Positions 34,458 to 42,732 of a stretch of 64,000 bases of DNA are shown piece after piece (the stretch's first letter is position 1; every line of letters starts with the position of its first letter). A program made the position numbers and the translations under genes. Source of the stretch: a bacterium (GTDB lineage Bacteria > Bacteroidota > Bacteroidia > Flavobacteriales_D > Crocinitomicaceae); NCBI GenBank assembly GCA_024742305.1, contig JANSYQ010000013.1, positions 37,182 to 101,181 on the forward strand, in the 5' to 3' direction. The notes beneath the pieces are model-generated. The model was not told where the DNA came from. It worked only from the letters and a program-made list of their open reading frames with translations, and ran no database searches.

Positions 34458-35600
34458 ATGGCCTATAAGATTCCGTTATTTCAATTGAACTTTGACGAAG
34501 CAGAGGAAAATGCCGTGATTGAAACATTGCGCAGCAAATGGATCTCCATGGGGCCGCGTTCTCAAGCTCTAGAAGAACGATTCGCAGAAATGTTCGGAAG
34601 CAAACATGCTGTTTCCATAGCCAATTGCACTGCAGCTTTGCACTTGGCCCTACTCGCTGTTGATGTAAAAGCAGGCGACGAGGTTTTATGTCCATCTTTA
34701 AGCTTCGCTGCCACTGTAAACTGCATCAAATATGTAGGAGCTACTCCGTGTTTTTGCGATGTTGAAAGTTTGGACAGACCAACCATTTCCATTGAACAAA
34801 TCAAAGCAAACTTTTCGGAGAGAACGCGCGCGATAATCGTTATGCATTATGCCGGTCACCCCTGTGATATGGATGCTATTATGGCATTTGCCAACGAGAA
34901 AGGAATTCCGGTAATTGAAGATGCCTGTCATGCACCACTTTCGGAATTGAATGGAAAAAAACTGGGAACCATTGGAGCCATTGGATGTTATAGCTTTTTT
35001 TCCAATAAAAATATCTCTACAGGCGAAGGTGGTATGTTAATTACCGATGACCAATCCATTTATGAAAAAGTGAAATTGCTCCGTTCACATGGTATGACAA
35101 CCATGTCTTTCGAGCGCTCCAAAGGACATGCAACGGCCTACGATATAGTAGAGTTAGGTTACAATTATCGTATGGATGATATTCGTGCGGCGATTGGACT
35201 TGCACAATTGGAAAAACTGCCGGAAGATTTGCAGAAAAGAAAGCATGTGAGAGCATGGTATCTTGAAAATCTTAAAAACGAGAGCCGAATAGTGGTTCCT
35301 TTCGCAGAAAATGCAAATTTCTCATCTAACTACGTTTTTACGGTAAACTTGGTGGATTCTGACTTCACAAAGCGAGATCAGTTGAGAGATTTCATGCATG
35401 AAAACGGCATTCAGACCAGCGTTCACTACCCTGCCATTCACCGCTTCTCAATTTATCAGGATATCCCAGCGGAATTACCCATAACGGAGTACGTTTGCGA
35501 CAACACCCTAACGTTACCGATGTTCGGAAGCTTGACGCAAGAAGAAGTTGCGTACATTTCCGAAACACTCAAGAAAGGAATTCAACATGTTTTCGGGTAA
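34458..35600 (+). CDS. DegT/DnrJ/EryC1/StrS-type sugar aminotransferase, LegC-like
   Basis: 380 aa. PLP-lysine in SNKN at 182-185 (Lys184), with VIEDACHAP at 152-160 and the EGGMLITDD motif at 190-198. VSIANCTAALHLAL near 52-65 binds the cofactor phosphate. Such enzymes transfer an amino group to C4 of an NDP-4-keto-6-deoxyhexose. It sits 2 bp after the LegB-like gene, and its last 14 bp overlap the ATP-grasp gene. Together the pair should give an NDP-4-amino-4,6-dideoxy-HexNAc. Confidence 0.9.
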   Translation: MAYKIPLFQLNFDEAEENAVIETLRSKWISMGPRSQALEERFAEMFGSKHAVSIANCTAALHLALLAVDVKAGDEVLCPSLSFAATVNCIKYVGATPCFCDVESLDRPTISIEQIKANFSERTRAIIVMHYAGHPCDMDAIMAFANEKGIPVIEDACHAPLSELNGKKLGTIGAIGCYSFFSNKNISTGEGGMLITDDQSIYEKVKLLRSHGMTTMSFERSKGHATAYDIVELGYNYRMDDIRAAIGLAQLEKLPEDLQKRKHVRAWYLENLKNESRIVVPFAENANFSSNYVFTVNLVDSDFTKRDQLRDFMHENGIQTSVHYPAIHRFSIYQDIPAELPITEYVCDNTLTLPMFGSLTQEEVAYISETLKKGIQHVFG

Positions 35601-36768
35601 AAAATTACTCATATTCGGCGGTGGATTCCTCCAGCAATCGCTGATCAATCACTGTAAAAAAATGGGTGTAACATCTGTGGTGATTGATCCTTTCGATCAA
35701 GCCCCTGCGAGAGAAACAGCTGATTTTTTTGAGGTAGTTGGTGGACACGATTTTGAAGGAACTTGCCAAGTTGTCGAAAAGCACACCGTTGACGGAATTA
35801 TAACAAGTGCCACCGATAAGCCGTTGGTGATGATGGCTCGAATTGCTGAGAAGTACAATTTCCCTTTTTACTCCGTGAAGACCGCCAAAAATTGTACAGA
35901 TAAATACCGAATGAAGGCCATTTTTCAGTCTAACGACATTCCTTGCGCAAAAGGCTATTTGATTAAGTCGTCGAGTGACATTCTGGCGTACCCGGTAATC
36001 GTTAAACCTCTAGACAATTCAGGAAGTCGAGGCGTTTATTTTTGTCGTAATGAGAAAGAAGCGAACGAACTCATTCAATCCACATTCAAGCATACAAAAG
36101 CCAAGGAAATCTTGGCAGAATCTTTTGTCGACGGACAGGAGTATAGTGTCGAGTCGTTGCATTCAGAAAATAACGTTGAGATAGTACAAATAACGGAGAA
36201 AATCACTTCACCTTTCCCTACCAACGTGGAACTTGGTCATATCGCTCCAGCAAACGTTTCCGAAATCGAACGTGATACCATCCATGACGTTATTAAACGA
36301 ATTCACAAATCCTTCCAATTTCGATACTGTGCAGCTCATACGGAGGTAAAAATCAACCATGGAGTGATTACCGTAATCGAAACAAGCCCAAGGCTTGGGG
36401 GAGATTTCATTTCATCGGATTTAGCACCGCTTTCCACCGGAATCAACATGGAGGATGAATTGATTGCCATGGCTCTTGGAAAGGAGTTGGAAACCACAAA
36501 GGAACAGCAACGATTTTCAGGTGCCTTCTTCTTCCAGTTTGAAGAAGGGAGGCGTATCAAAAAATTGCCTAATTTAGAAGCATTGGAGGCGATACCAACA
36601 TTAAAGAAAATTGCAGTGACCGTTCAACAGGACGCGTTCATTGGAGCTGTGCAAAGCAGCTTGGATCGACATGGTTACTTTGTTCTTCAAACCGAGAGTC
36701 GAGAGCTTCTGCTTCGCGATCGAGATCGAATTTTTGACTTTGTTTATTCCAACACGGAGTACGAATAA
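35587..36768 (+). CDS. ATP-grasp ligase in sugar-nucleotide operon
   Basis: 393 aa from ATG 35587; the frame extends to 35548, but that would run far into the aminotransferase. Order: pre-ATP-grasp Rossmann part (KKLLIFGGGFLQQSLINHCK, TSATDKPL), ATP lid (YPVIVKPLDNSGSRGVYFC near 135-155), and the metal-binding core (ESFVDGQEYSVESLH, AHTEVKI, VIETSPRLGGDFISSDL). It joins a carboxylate to an amine or thiol using ATP. Beside LegB/LegC-like genes, the amine could be the sugar 4-amino group, giving an aminoacyl or acyl sugar. That is inference; a free-standing amino-acid ligase is the alternative. Confidence 0.8.
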   Translation: MFSGKKLLIFGGGFLQQSLINHCKKMGVTSVVIDPFDQAPARETADFFEVVGGHDFEGTCQVVEKHTVDGIITSATDKPLVMMARIAEKYNFPFYSVKTAKNCTDKYRMKAIFQSNDIPCAKGYLIKSSSDILAYPVIVKPLDNSGSRGVYFCRNEKEANELIQSTFKHTKAKEILAESFVDGQEYSVESLHSENNVEIVQITEKITSPFPTNVELGHIAPANVSEIERDTIHDVIKRIHKSFQFRYCAAHTEVKINHGVITVIETSPRLGGDFISSDLAPLSTGINMEDELIAMALGKELETTKEQQRFSGAFFFQFEEGRRIKKLPNLEALEAIPTLKKIAVTVQQDAFIGAVQSSLDRHGYFVLQTESRELLLRDRDRIFDFVYSNTEYE

Positions 36769-36806
36769 TCCAACTGAACACTGCTACAACGAAACCTTAC
36801 AATACG

Positions 36807-37349
36807 ATGATCAAAGGAGAAAATATCCGCTTGCGCCCACTGAAGAAAAGCGATGCCGAATTGTTCTTTTCTTGGCGAAATGATCTCAACTTTATCGAAA
36901 TGGCTCTCAGCATGAGACTTCCCAAGCATGAATTACTGGAAGAAACATGGTTGGATAATGCCATGAAAGACATCTCTAACCGGCATGTTTATTTCATTAT
37001 TGAAGCAGTAGATTCCGGAATTCCCATTGGCTTTACAGCGCTTACAAATATTGATTGGATTTCACGAAACGGAGCTGGAGGAATTGCCATAATGCACCCT
37101 GAATATCGTGGAAAAGGGCTCTCAACGGAAAGTTTCCTTGCTTTGTTCGATTACGGATTCAACAAGCTTAATCTTCATAAGATTTGGACACATGTTCATA
37201 GTGGAAATCCTGCATCGATAAAACTACATGAGCGTTTGGGCTGCACCCTAGAGGGAACGCTCAAAGAGCATTATTACTGGGACAATGCTTATCATGACGC
37301 TTTGCAATACGGGATAATGAAAGATCACTTCAACAAAATCAACGCATAA
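36807..37349 (+). CDS. GNAT N-acetyltransferase, RimJ/RimL-like
   Basis: 180 aa. GNAT fold: IRLRPLKKSDAELFFSWRND at the N-terminus, IGFTALTNIDW, then motif A GIAIMHPEYRGKGLSTESF with the acetyl-CoA pyrophosphate loop RGKGLS, and motif B NLHKIWTHVHSGNPASIKLH and ERLGCTLEGTL. By position it acylates the 4-amino sugar formed by the two upstream enzymes, as LegH or PglD-type enzymes do in other pathways (their folds differ). It starts 38 bp after the ATP-grasp gene and ends 1 bp before the nucleotidyltransferase gene. Confidence 0.85.
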   Translation: MIKGENIRLRPLKKSDAELFFSWRNDLNFIEMALSMRLPKHELLEETWLDNAMKDISNRHVYFIIEAVDSGIPIGFTALTNIDWISRNGAGGIAIMHPEYRGKGLSTESFLALFDYGFNKLNLHKIWTHVHSGNPASIKLHERLGCTLEGTLKEHYYWDNAYHDALQYGIMKDHFNKINA

Positions 37350-37350
37350 T

Positions 37351-38403
37351 ATGAAGCCGGACATCATCATTTCTTCTGACGCAACATTGATGGATTCGTT
37401 GAAACAAATGGACGCACAAGGAAGAAAATTGCTTGTGGTATTGGAAGGACAAAAATTCAAAGGTGTTTTGAGCATCGGCGACCTTCAGCGTGCCATCTTG
37501 AAGCAAATTCCTTTGGAGTCTAAGGTAGCCGACATTTTGCGCACGATTATCACTGTTGCACACCCGAATGATAGTCGAGAAGAAATCAAGGAAATGATGA
37601 TGGAGCTTCGTTCTGAAGCCATGCCTGTGGTTAACGATGCGAAGGAATTGGTGGAAATTGTCCATTGGGAAGATGTTTTCGGAGCGTCGAAAAAAGCGGA
37701 AGTTGAGCACATGAATTTACCGGTGGTGGTAATGGCCGGTGGCAAAGGAACTCGATTGAAACCTTTAACCAACGTTATTCCAAAGCCATTAATTCCCGTG
37801 GGCGATAAAACGATGCTGGAAACCATTGTAGAAAGCTTCACACAATATGGATGCTCTACTTTTCACGTTAGCGTCAATTACAAAGCAGATATGATCCGTT
37901 ACTACTTGGAGAATAATCCAGTGGAAGGAGCATCATTTTCCTATTTCGAAGAACCGAAGCCACTTGGAACTGCCGGAAGTTTGAGCCTCTTGAAAAATGA
38001 AATCAAAGACACATTTTTTGTGACCAATTGTGATATTTTGGTTGAGCAAGATTATTCGGAAATCTACAAATACCACAAAGAGAACAAGAACGAATTGACC
38101 GTTGTCGGCGCGTTAAAACATCTCGATATCCCGTATGGAACTTTGGAAGTTGGCGAAAATGGAATTTTGGAAGATATCACAGAAAAGCCATCCATGACCT
38201 ATTTGATCAACTCAGGATTGTACATTTTAGAACCACACTTAATTGATGAAATTCCAGCAGATGAATTCTATCATATTACTCACTTAATCGGCAAGCTAAT
38301 GAAGGAAAATCGCCGTGTGGGCGTATTCCCCGTGAGCGAAAAAAGCTGGAAAGACATTGGTGAGTGGAAAGAATACTTCAAATTCATCGACTTGAAGCTA
38401 TGA
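37351..38403 (+). CDS. CBS-domain nucleotidyltransferase (PtmE-like sugar-1-phosphate nucleotidylyltransferase)
   Basis: 350 aa. Two CBS motifs fill 1-112 (SLKQMDAQGRKLLVVLEG, VLSIGDLQRAIL, MPVVNDAKELVEIVHWEDVF). A Rossmann-like nucleotidyltransferase follows, with GGKGTRLKPLT at 130-140, IPKPLIPVGDKTMLE, and a later TNCDILV metal-binding segment. This fusion is that of PtmE, which makes GDP-glucosamine for legionaminic acid. It probably supplies the substrate of the LegB-like dehydratase, with the CBS pair as regulator. It overlaps the following glycosyltransferase by 4 bp (ATGA). Confidence 0.85.
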   Translation: MKPDIIISSDATLMDSLKQMDAQGRKLLVVLEGQKFKGVLSIGDLQRAILKQIPLESKVADILRTIITVAHPNDSREEIKEMMMELRSEAMPVVNDAKELVEIVHWEDVFGASKKAEVEHMNLPVVVMAGGKGTRLKPLTNVIPKPLIPVGDKTMLETIVESFTQYGCSTFHVSVNYKADMIRYYLENNPVEGASFSYFEEPKPLGTAGSLSLLKNEIKDTFFVTNCDILVEQDYSEIYKYHKENKNELTVVGALKHLDIPYGTLEVGENGILEDITEKPSMTYLINSGLYILEPHLIDEIPADEFYHITHLIGKLMKENRRVGVFPVSEKSWKDIGEWKEYFKFIDLKL

Positions 38404-39515
38404 GGATTATCATCCTAACAGCCATTCCGTTTTGGCATCCAGGAACTTCAGAGTTGATTCTTCATCTTCGTAAACGAGGCGTGGATGTCACTGCACTCGA
38501 CATTTTCCACGGAAAACAGGTCAACTCCAATAACGAAATCGTCAATCTGATTCCCTTCGGACTCACCGGATTTGCAGCACGTGTCTACATGAAGCTCTTT
38601 CGGAAGTCCTTTACAAGAAAACATACGACATCTGCCGATATTTTAGATATTCACTTTGTTGAGGCAGCATACAGTAAATACATTCCGAACTTGGGTAAAA
38701 AGTATATCTGTACTCTATTCGGCTCGGACCTTTATCGAACAGAAGAATCGGTAAAAAACGAGCAACGGATTTTGTTTGATACCTGCGACCGAATTCTGCT
38801 CTCAAAGAATATGATTCCCTACTTCGAGGAACATTTTGGGAACAAATCCGAAAAATACATTCTAAATCAATACGGTTCTGCTCGAATAGACACAGTGTAC
38901 GAAGCATTAAAAACACTGAACAAGTCTAAAACTCAGGAGAAGTGGAACATACCAGCGGGCAAAACGGTGATCACGATTGGCTACAACGGCAAACAAGAAC
39001 AACAACATGTAAAAGTAATTCAGGAGCTCAGCAATCTTACGAAAGAAGCAAAATCTGGATTGTTTTGCTTGTTACCAATGACTTATGGTGGTGCGCCGGA
39101 GTATCTTCAAGAAGTCGCCAATAAAATGAATAACTGCGGCATCGAGAACTCAATCTTGGTGAATAGACTTTCAGACGCAGAAATTACCGAGCTTCGAATC
39201 ATTTCGGACATTACTATCAACACGCAAACAACAGATGCATTGGCAAGCTCCATCAAAGAGGCCATGGTTTCAGGTGATGTGTTGCTCGTAGGTGATTGGC
39301 TGCCTTATGAAATATATGAGGAGCTGGGCGTTTTCTATCGAGCCACCAATTTTGAGTCATTACAAAGTGACCTAGGTTATGTTCTAAAGGATGTTGATAA
39401 GCTGCAACAGGAATCTACCAAAAACGCTGATATCATTCGTAAATTTGCTTCTTGGGAAGTTTTGATCGATGCTTGGGTCAATGACTACCAGAAACTCTAC
39501 AATGAAAGTAAATAA
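38400..39515 (+). CDS. Glycosyltransferase, GT-B fold (GT4-like)
   Basis: 371 aa from the ATG at 38400, which overlaps the previous stop as ATGA. N-terminal Rossmann opening MRIIILTAIPFWHPGTSELI, IDxHF-like DILDIHFVEAAYSKYI, acceptor-side YICTLFGSDLYRT. The C-terminal half has VITIGYNGKQEQQHVKVIQE and EITELRIISDITINTQTTDA-like donor-site sequence, then SSIKEAMVSG, a variant of the EaxaxG motif. Donor sugar unknown. It is cytoplasmic or peripheral, acting on the lipid-linked repeat unit. Its end overlaps the next gene by 14 bp. Confidence 0.82.
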   Translation: MRIIILTAIPFWHPGTSELILHLRKRGVDVTALDIFHGKQVNSNNEIVNLIPFGLTGFAARVYMKLFRKSFTRKHTTSADILDIHFVEAAYSKYIPNLGKKYICTLFGSDLYRTEESVKNEQRILFDTCDRILLSKNMIPYFEEHFGNKSEKYILNQYGSARIDTVYEALKTLNKSKTQEKWNIPAGKTVITIGYNGKQEQQHVKVIQELSNLTKEAKSGLFCLLPMTYGGAPEYLQEVANKMNNCGIENSILVNRLSDAEITELRIISDITINTQTTDALASSIKEAMVSGDVLLVGDWLPYEIYEELGVFYRATNFESLQSDLGYVLKDVDKLQQESTKNADIIRKFASWEVLIDAWVNDYQKLYNESK

Positions 39516-40419
39516 CGACATCCACCTTGGCTGCGGCAACATTTCTCTAGACAAAGAACTTGGCGGCTACTACCAAGACCTGAGAGAAGCGATCTACCAC
39601 TTTGACAACAATTCTTTGGGAAGGTTTGACGACAAGGGAATTCCGTATTTGGTTGAAAAGGAGCGCGACGTTTACAGCATCGTTTACGTAATTCAATACG
39701 CGCTGATCCAATACGAATTCATGGTTTATGAAGGAGAGTCGGCGGAGCGATTAGAAATTTTCAAAAACTGCATTAGTTGGCTCGATGAGAAAGCAGAGAA
39801 TTTCAAAGATGCAGTAGTATGGCGAAGTGCCAAAAACATTCAATACGACTTGGACGAAGGCTGGGTCTCATCCATGTACCAAGGGCAGGCAGCATCATTA
39901 TACCTTCGAGCATATCAACTTTTGGGGAATGAGACCTACCTCGAAACAGCCGAAAAAGCCATCGCTTTTTTACAATACGACTACAGCGAAGGCGGCGTGA
40001 AGCGAGTGGATGAAAATGGATTCACCTGGTTTGAAGAGTATCCAACAGACCCGCCATCTTACGTCTTAAACGGATTCATCTATACCTTGTTCGGAATGCT
40101 GGATTTGTATCGCGTAACCGGGTCCGAGAATGCCAAGGCGCTATACGATGAATGCATAAACACATTGGAGAACAACTTGCACCAGTACCATCGATGGTAC
40201 TGGTCCGTGTATGATCAAAAGAAGGAACAACTCGTTTCTTACTATTACCAAAAGAATGTGCACATTCCCTTGATGGAAATTCTTTCTAAGCTGACCAAAA
40301 AGCCGATATTTGCAACCTATCATTCGAAATGGAAGCGTCAATTGAGCAGTCCATTGAATAGAATGATTGTACAATTGATGTATCGCATTCAACCGCGACT
40401 TAAACGCCTACGAAAATGA
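39502..40419 (+). CDS. D-glucuronyl C5-epimerase C-terminal domain protein
   Basis: 305 aa from ATG 39502; the longer frame to 39469 lies inside the glycosyltransferase gene. An (alpha/alpha)-helical domain carries the family landmarks SSMYQGQAASLYLRAYQLLG near 123-142, GFTWFEEYPTDPPSYVLNGF near 172-191 and YTLFGMLDLYRVTG just after. There is no signal peptide or TM helix, so unlike Golgi heparan epimerases it should be cytoplasmic. It could invert glucuronic to iduronic acid at the lipid-linked or nucleotide stage, or be a non-epimerase relative. The family call is good, the reaction unproven. Confidence 0.78.
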   Translation: MKVNNDIHLGCGNISLDKELGGYYQDLREAIYHFDNNSLGRFDDKGIPYLVEKERDVYSIVYVIQYALIQYEFMVYEGESAERLEIFKNCISWLDEKAENFKDAVVWRSAKNIQYDLDEGWVSSMYQGQAASLYLRAYQLLGNETYLETAEKAIAFLQYDYSEGGVKRVDENGFTWFEEYPTDPPSYVLNGFIYTLFGMLDLYRVTGSENAKALYDECINTLENNLHQYHRWYWSVYDQKKEQLVSYYYQKNVHIPLMEILSKLTKKPIFATYHSKWKRQLSSPLNRMIVQLMYRIQPRLKRLRK

Positions 40420-41276
40420 GCAAAGCAAGGGAAATACTACGCCAGCATATCGATGAAGAAGTGCTCATGTACTACCCCGATGTATCTCATTACGCCCCGG
40501 AAACTTACGAACGGTTGTTAGTTCGATGGAGCGACGACAGCGTTTATTCGGAAAAACACCGATTCGAACTCATTGAGCAGTTCATTCCCGATGCGAAATC
40601 GAAGAAAATACTTGATATGGCCGCTGGCTGTGGAAGTTTTGTCATTCAGGGGCTTCGCGATGGCTATGATACCTACGGAGTTGAGCCTGAAAAATGGAAG
40701 CATGAGGTTGTAGATATCAAATTTGAAGAGAACGATTACCCAAAAGAATGGCGCGATCGCATGGTTGAAGGAGTTGGTGAAAAACTCCCCTTCGATGATG
40801 AGACCTTCGACGCTTTTGATAGCTGGCAAACGATTGAACACGTAGCAAACGAACGCGACTGTATTCATGAATTATACCGTGTTTTGAGAAAAGGAGGTTC
40901 AGGAATTCTACGCGGACCGAGCTACCACATGTTCTACGAAGGACACTACAGAATGTTTTGGTTTCCGATGATGCACAAGGGAGCGTTCTCTCGTTTCTAT
41001 TTAAAACTTAGAAAGCGACCGTCTGCCGGATTGGATACATTCCACCCAGTGAATCCCATTCGTATAAGGAGGTACGCGCGTGAAGCCGGCTTTAAAGTGG
41101 TAAACATCAAACGCGTTATGATTTACAATGCGGCAAAACGAAAAATGCCCATTCTGAAAAAAAGCATTTTCAAGCCTGCCCTTTGGGGTATTTATTTGAT
41201 GTGGGATTTCTATCGCGGTATCAAGAACTTTGGTCGTGTAGAAGCAACGGTCAGCTACCATTTGGTAAAAGAATAA
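40416..41276 (+). CDS. Class I SAM-dependent methyltransferase
   Basis: 286 aa. Motif I ILDMAAGCGSFVIQGL near 66-81, YGVEPE acidic loop near 88, EKLPFDDETFDAFDSWQTIE near 123-142, then HVANERDCIHELYRVLRKGG, as in Methyltransf_11/25 enzymes. ATG 40416 overlaps the epimerase stop as ATGA. In this operon it may O-methylate a sugar of the repeat unit. Acceptor not readable from sequence. Confidence 0.85.
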   Translation: MSKAREILRQHIDEEVLMYYPDVSHYAPETYERLLVRWSDDSVYSEKHRFELIEQFIPDAKSKKILDMAAGCGSFVIQGLRDGYDTYGVEPEKWKHEVVDIKFEENDYPKEWRDRMVEGVGEKLPFDDETFDAFDSWQTIEHVANERDCIHELYRVLRKGGSGILRGPSYHMFYEGHYRMFWFPMMHKGAFSRFYLKLRKRPSAGLDTFHPVNPIRIRRYAREAGFKVVNIKRVMIYNAAKRKMPILKKSIFKPALWGIYLMWDFYRGIKNFGRVEATVSYHLVKE

Positions 41277-41277
41277 G

Positions 41278-42732
41278 ATGAGCAAACTAAAGGCTTTTAT
41301 TGGCGAAACGCTGATCTACGGATTCGCGAATGTGTTTTCGCGAGTATTCGCCATGCTTCTCATACCACTTTATCAAGGATTAGGACCCGATGTGTATTCA
41401 AACATCTTCCTGTTACAGTCGGCTTTTACATTGCTTTCCTTTGCCTTGGCGCTAAACTCGGGCGTTTTCTACTACTATTATGAAGGGGAGAAACTGAGCT
41501 ACCGCAAATTGGTGCTTTCCTCTTGGTTCTATTATCAGGTGATGGTAGCCCTTTTGATTTTCGCAGGTATTTTCATTTTTAAAGGTTCTTTAGCCGAGTT
41601 ATTGCGCATCAATGGTAACAAAGAGGAATTGGAACTCGCCTTTGTCTTGCTTGGACTACAGCTGTTCCCCTACATTTTAAATATCACCAATATCAATCTG
41701 TATCGCATTCAACGAAAGCCCAAAAAAGCGGTACTTATAACTTTGGCAGAGGCTATTTTTACGCTTTCTTTCGTTTGGATCGGTATCGAATTTTTCAATT
41801 TTGGCTTAATTGAAATTGTACTTTCTCAGTTTGTTGCGCGTGCTTGCGTAGCCCTCCTGTTCATCAATTCGGCTAGAATTTACCTCAGTGTTTACAACTT
41901 CTCCAAGGCGATGCTAAAGCGTATTTTCACTTTCTCTTGGCCCTTCATAATAATTAGCTCTTTTGGCTGGGGAATCAATACCTTCGATAAGTTTATTGGA
42001 GCAGAACTTTTGGTGAAAGATCAAGATGTTGCCAACCTCGCCCTAGCAATGCAAATTAGCTTACCTATCGTTGTTCTTTCTGACATGATTCGTATGGCAA
42101 TTGGGCCTTTTGTGATGTCGATTCGAAAGGATGAAGACGCAGAAAAAAGCTACCAACAAGTATTCGACCTATCCATTTTTAGTGGGTTTGGAACGCTTGT
42201 TTTAATCATCATTTTTAGCCCCTTGTTAATTCAACTTTTAGCGAATGAAAACTTCATTCCTGCGATGAAAGTACTACCGTTAATTGGACTGGCCAGTGTT
42301 CTATCTCTCATTGCCAATCAATTTGCGATTAGCTTTAGTCTGAACAAAAAAAATGTTTACATCCTCATAGCAACGGTAACTGGCGGAAGTTTAGCGTTCT
42401 TGCTCAACATCTTTCTCATGCGTGATTATGGCTTTGTGATCGCCGGAATTTCTCAAATAGCCTCGTTCAGTATCATGGCTATTATCCTCTACCTTCTTGG
42501 TGTTCGAATTGCAAAACTTACCATGAAATTGGGAATGATGTTTACCATGCTCGGTATTATCGTTGGCTACATCGTATACATCAACTGCACTATGGATAGC
42601 ATTCTAGCGAAGGAGTTTTTGCCGTTGATTTTAGTGGGTATCGCTGTGGGAATAGCATTGATTGTCATCTACTTCGTTTTTCAAAAACTTTCTCCAAGAA
42701 CTCTGATTCGCTACCTTAGCAAGCGAAAATGA
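41278..42732 (+). CDS. Polysaccharide flippase (Wzx-like, MATE/MOP superfamily)
   Basis: 484 aa with about fourteen TM helices throughout. The N-terminus FIGETLIYGFANVFSRVFAM followed by LLIPLYQ is the usual entry helix of the polysaccharide biosynthesis/Wzx family. It flips lipid-linked oligosaccharide units across the inner membrane. It starts 1 bp after the methyltransferase and overlaps the first of two tandem glycosyltransferases by 4 bp. Confidence 0.9.
   Translation: MSKLKAFIGETLIYGFANVFSRVFAMLLIPLYQGLGPDVYSNIFLLQSAFTLLSFALALNSGVFYYYYEGEKLSYRKLVLSSWFYYQVMVALLIFAGIFIFKGSLAELLRINGNKEELELAFVLLGLQLFPYILNITNINLYRIQRKPKKAVLITLAEAIFTLSFVWIGIEFFNFGLIEIVLSQFVARACVALLFINSARIYLSVYNFSKAMLKRIFTFSWPFIIISSFGWGINTFDKFIGAELLVKDQDVANLALAMQISLPIVVLSDMIRMAIGPFVMSIRKDEDAEKSYQQVFDLSIFSGFGTLVLIIIFSPLLIQLLANENFIPAMKVLPLIGLASVLSLIANQFAISFSLNKKNVYILIATVTGGSLAFLLNIFLMRDYGFVIAGISQIASFSIMAIILYLLGVRIAKLTMKLGMMFTMLGIIVGYIVYINCTMDSILAKEFLPLILVGIAVGIALIVIYFVFQKLSPRTLIRYLSKRK

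Noticed and set aside
39469..39501. Longer start for the C5-epimerase-like gene
   Set aside because: It would lie wholly within the preceding glycosyltransferase gene, and ATG 39502 gives the usual short overlap.
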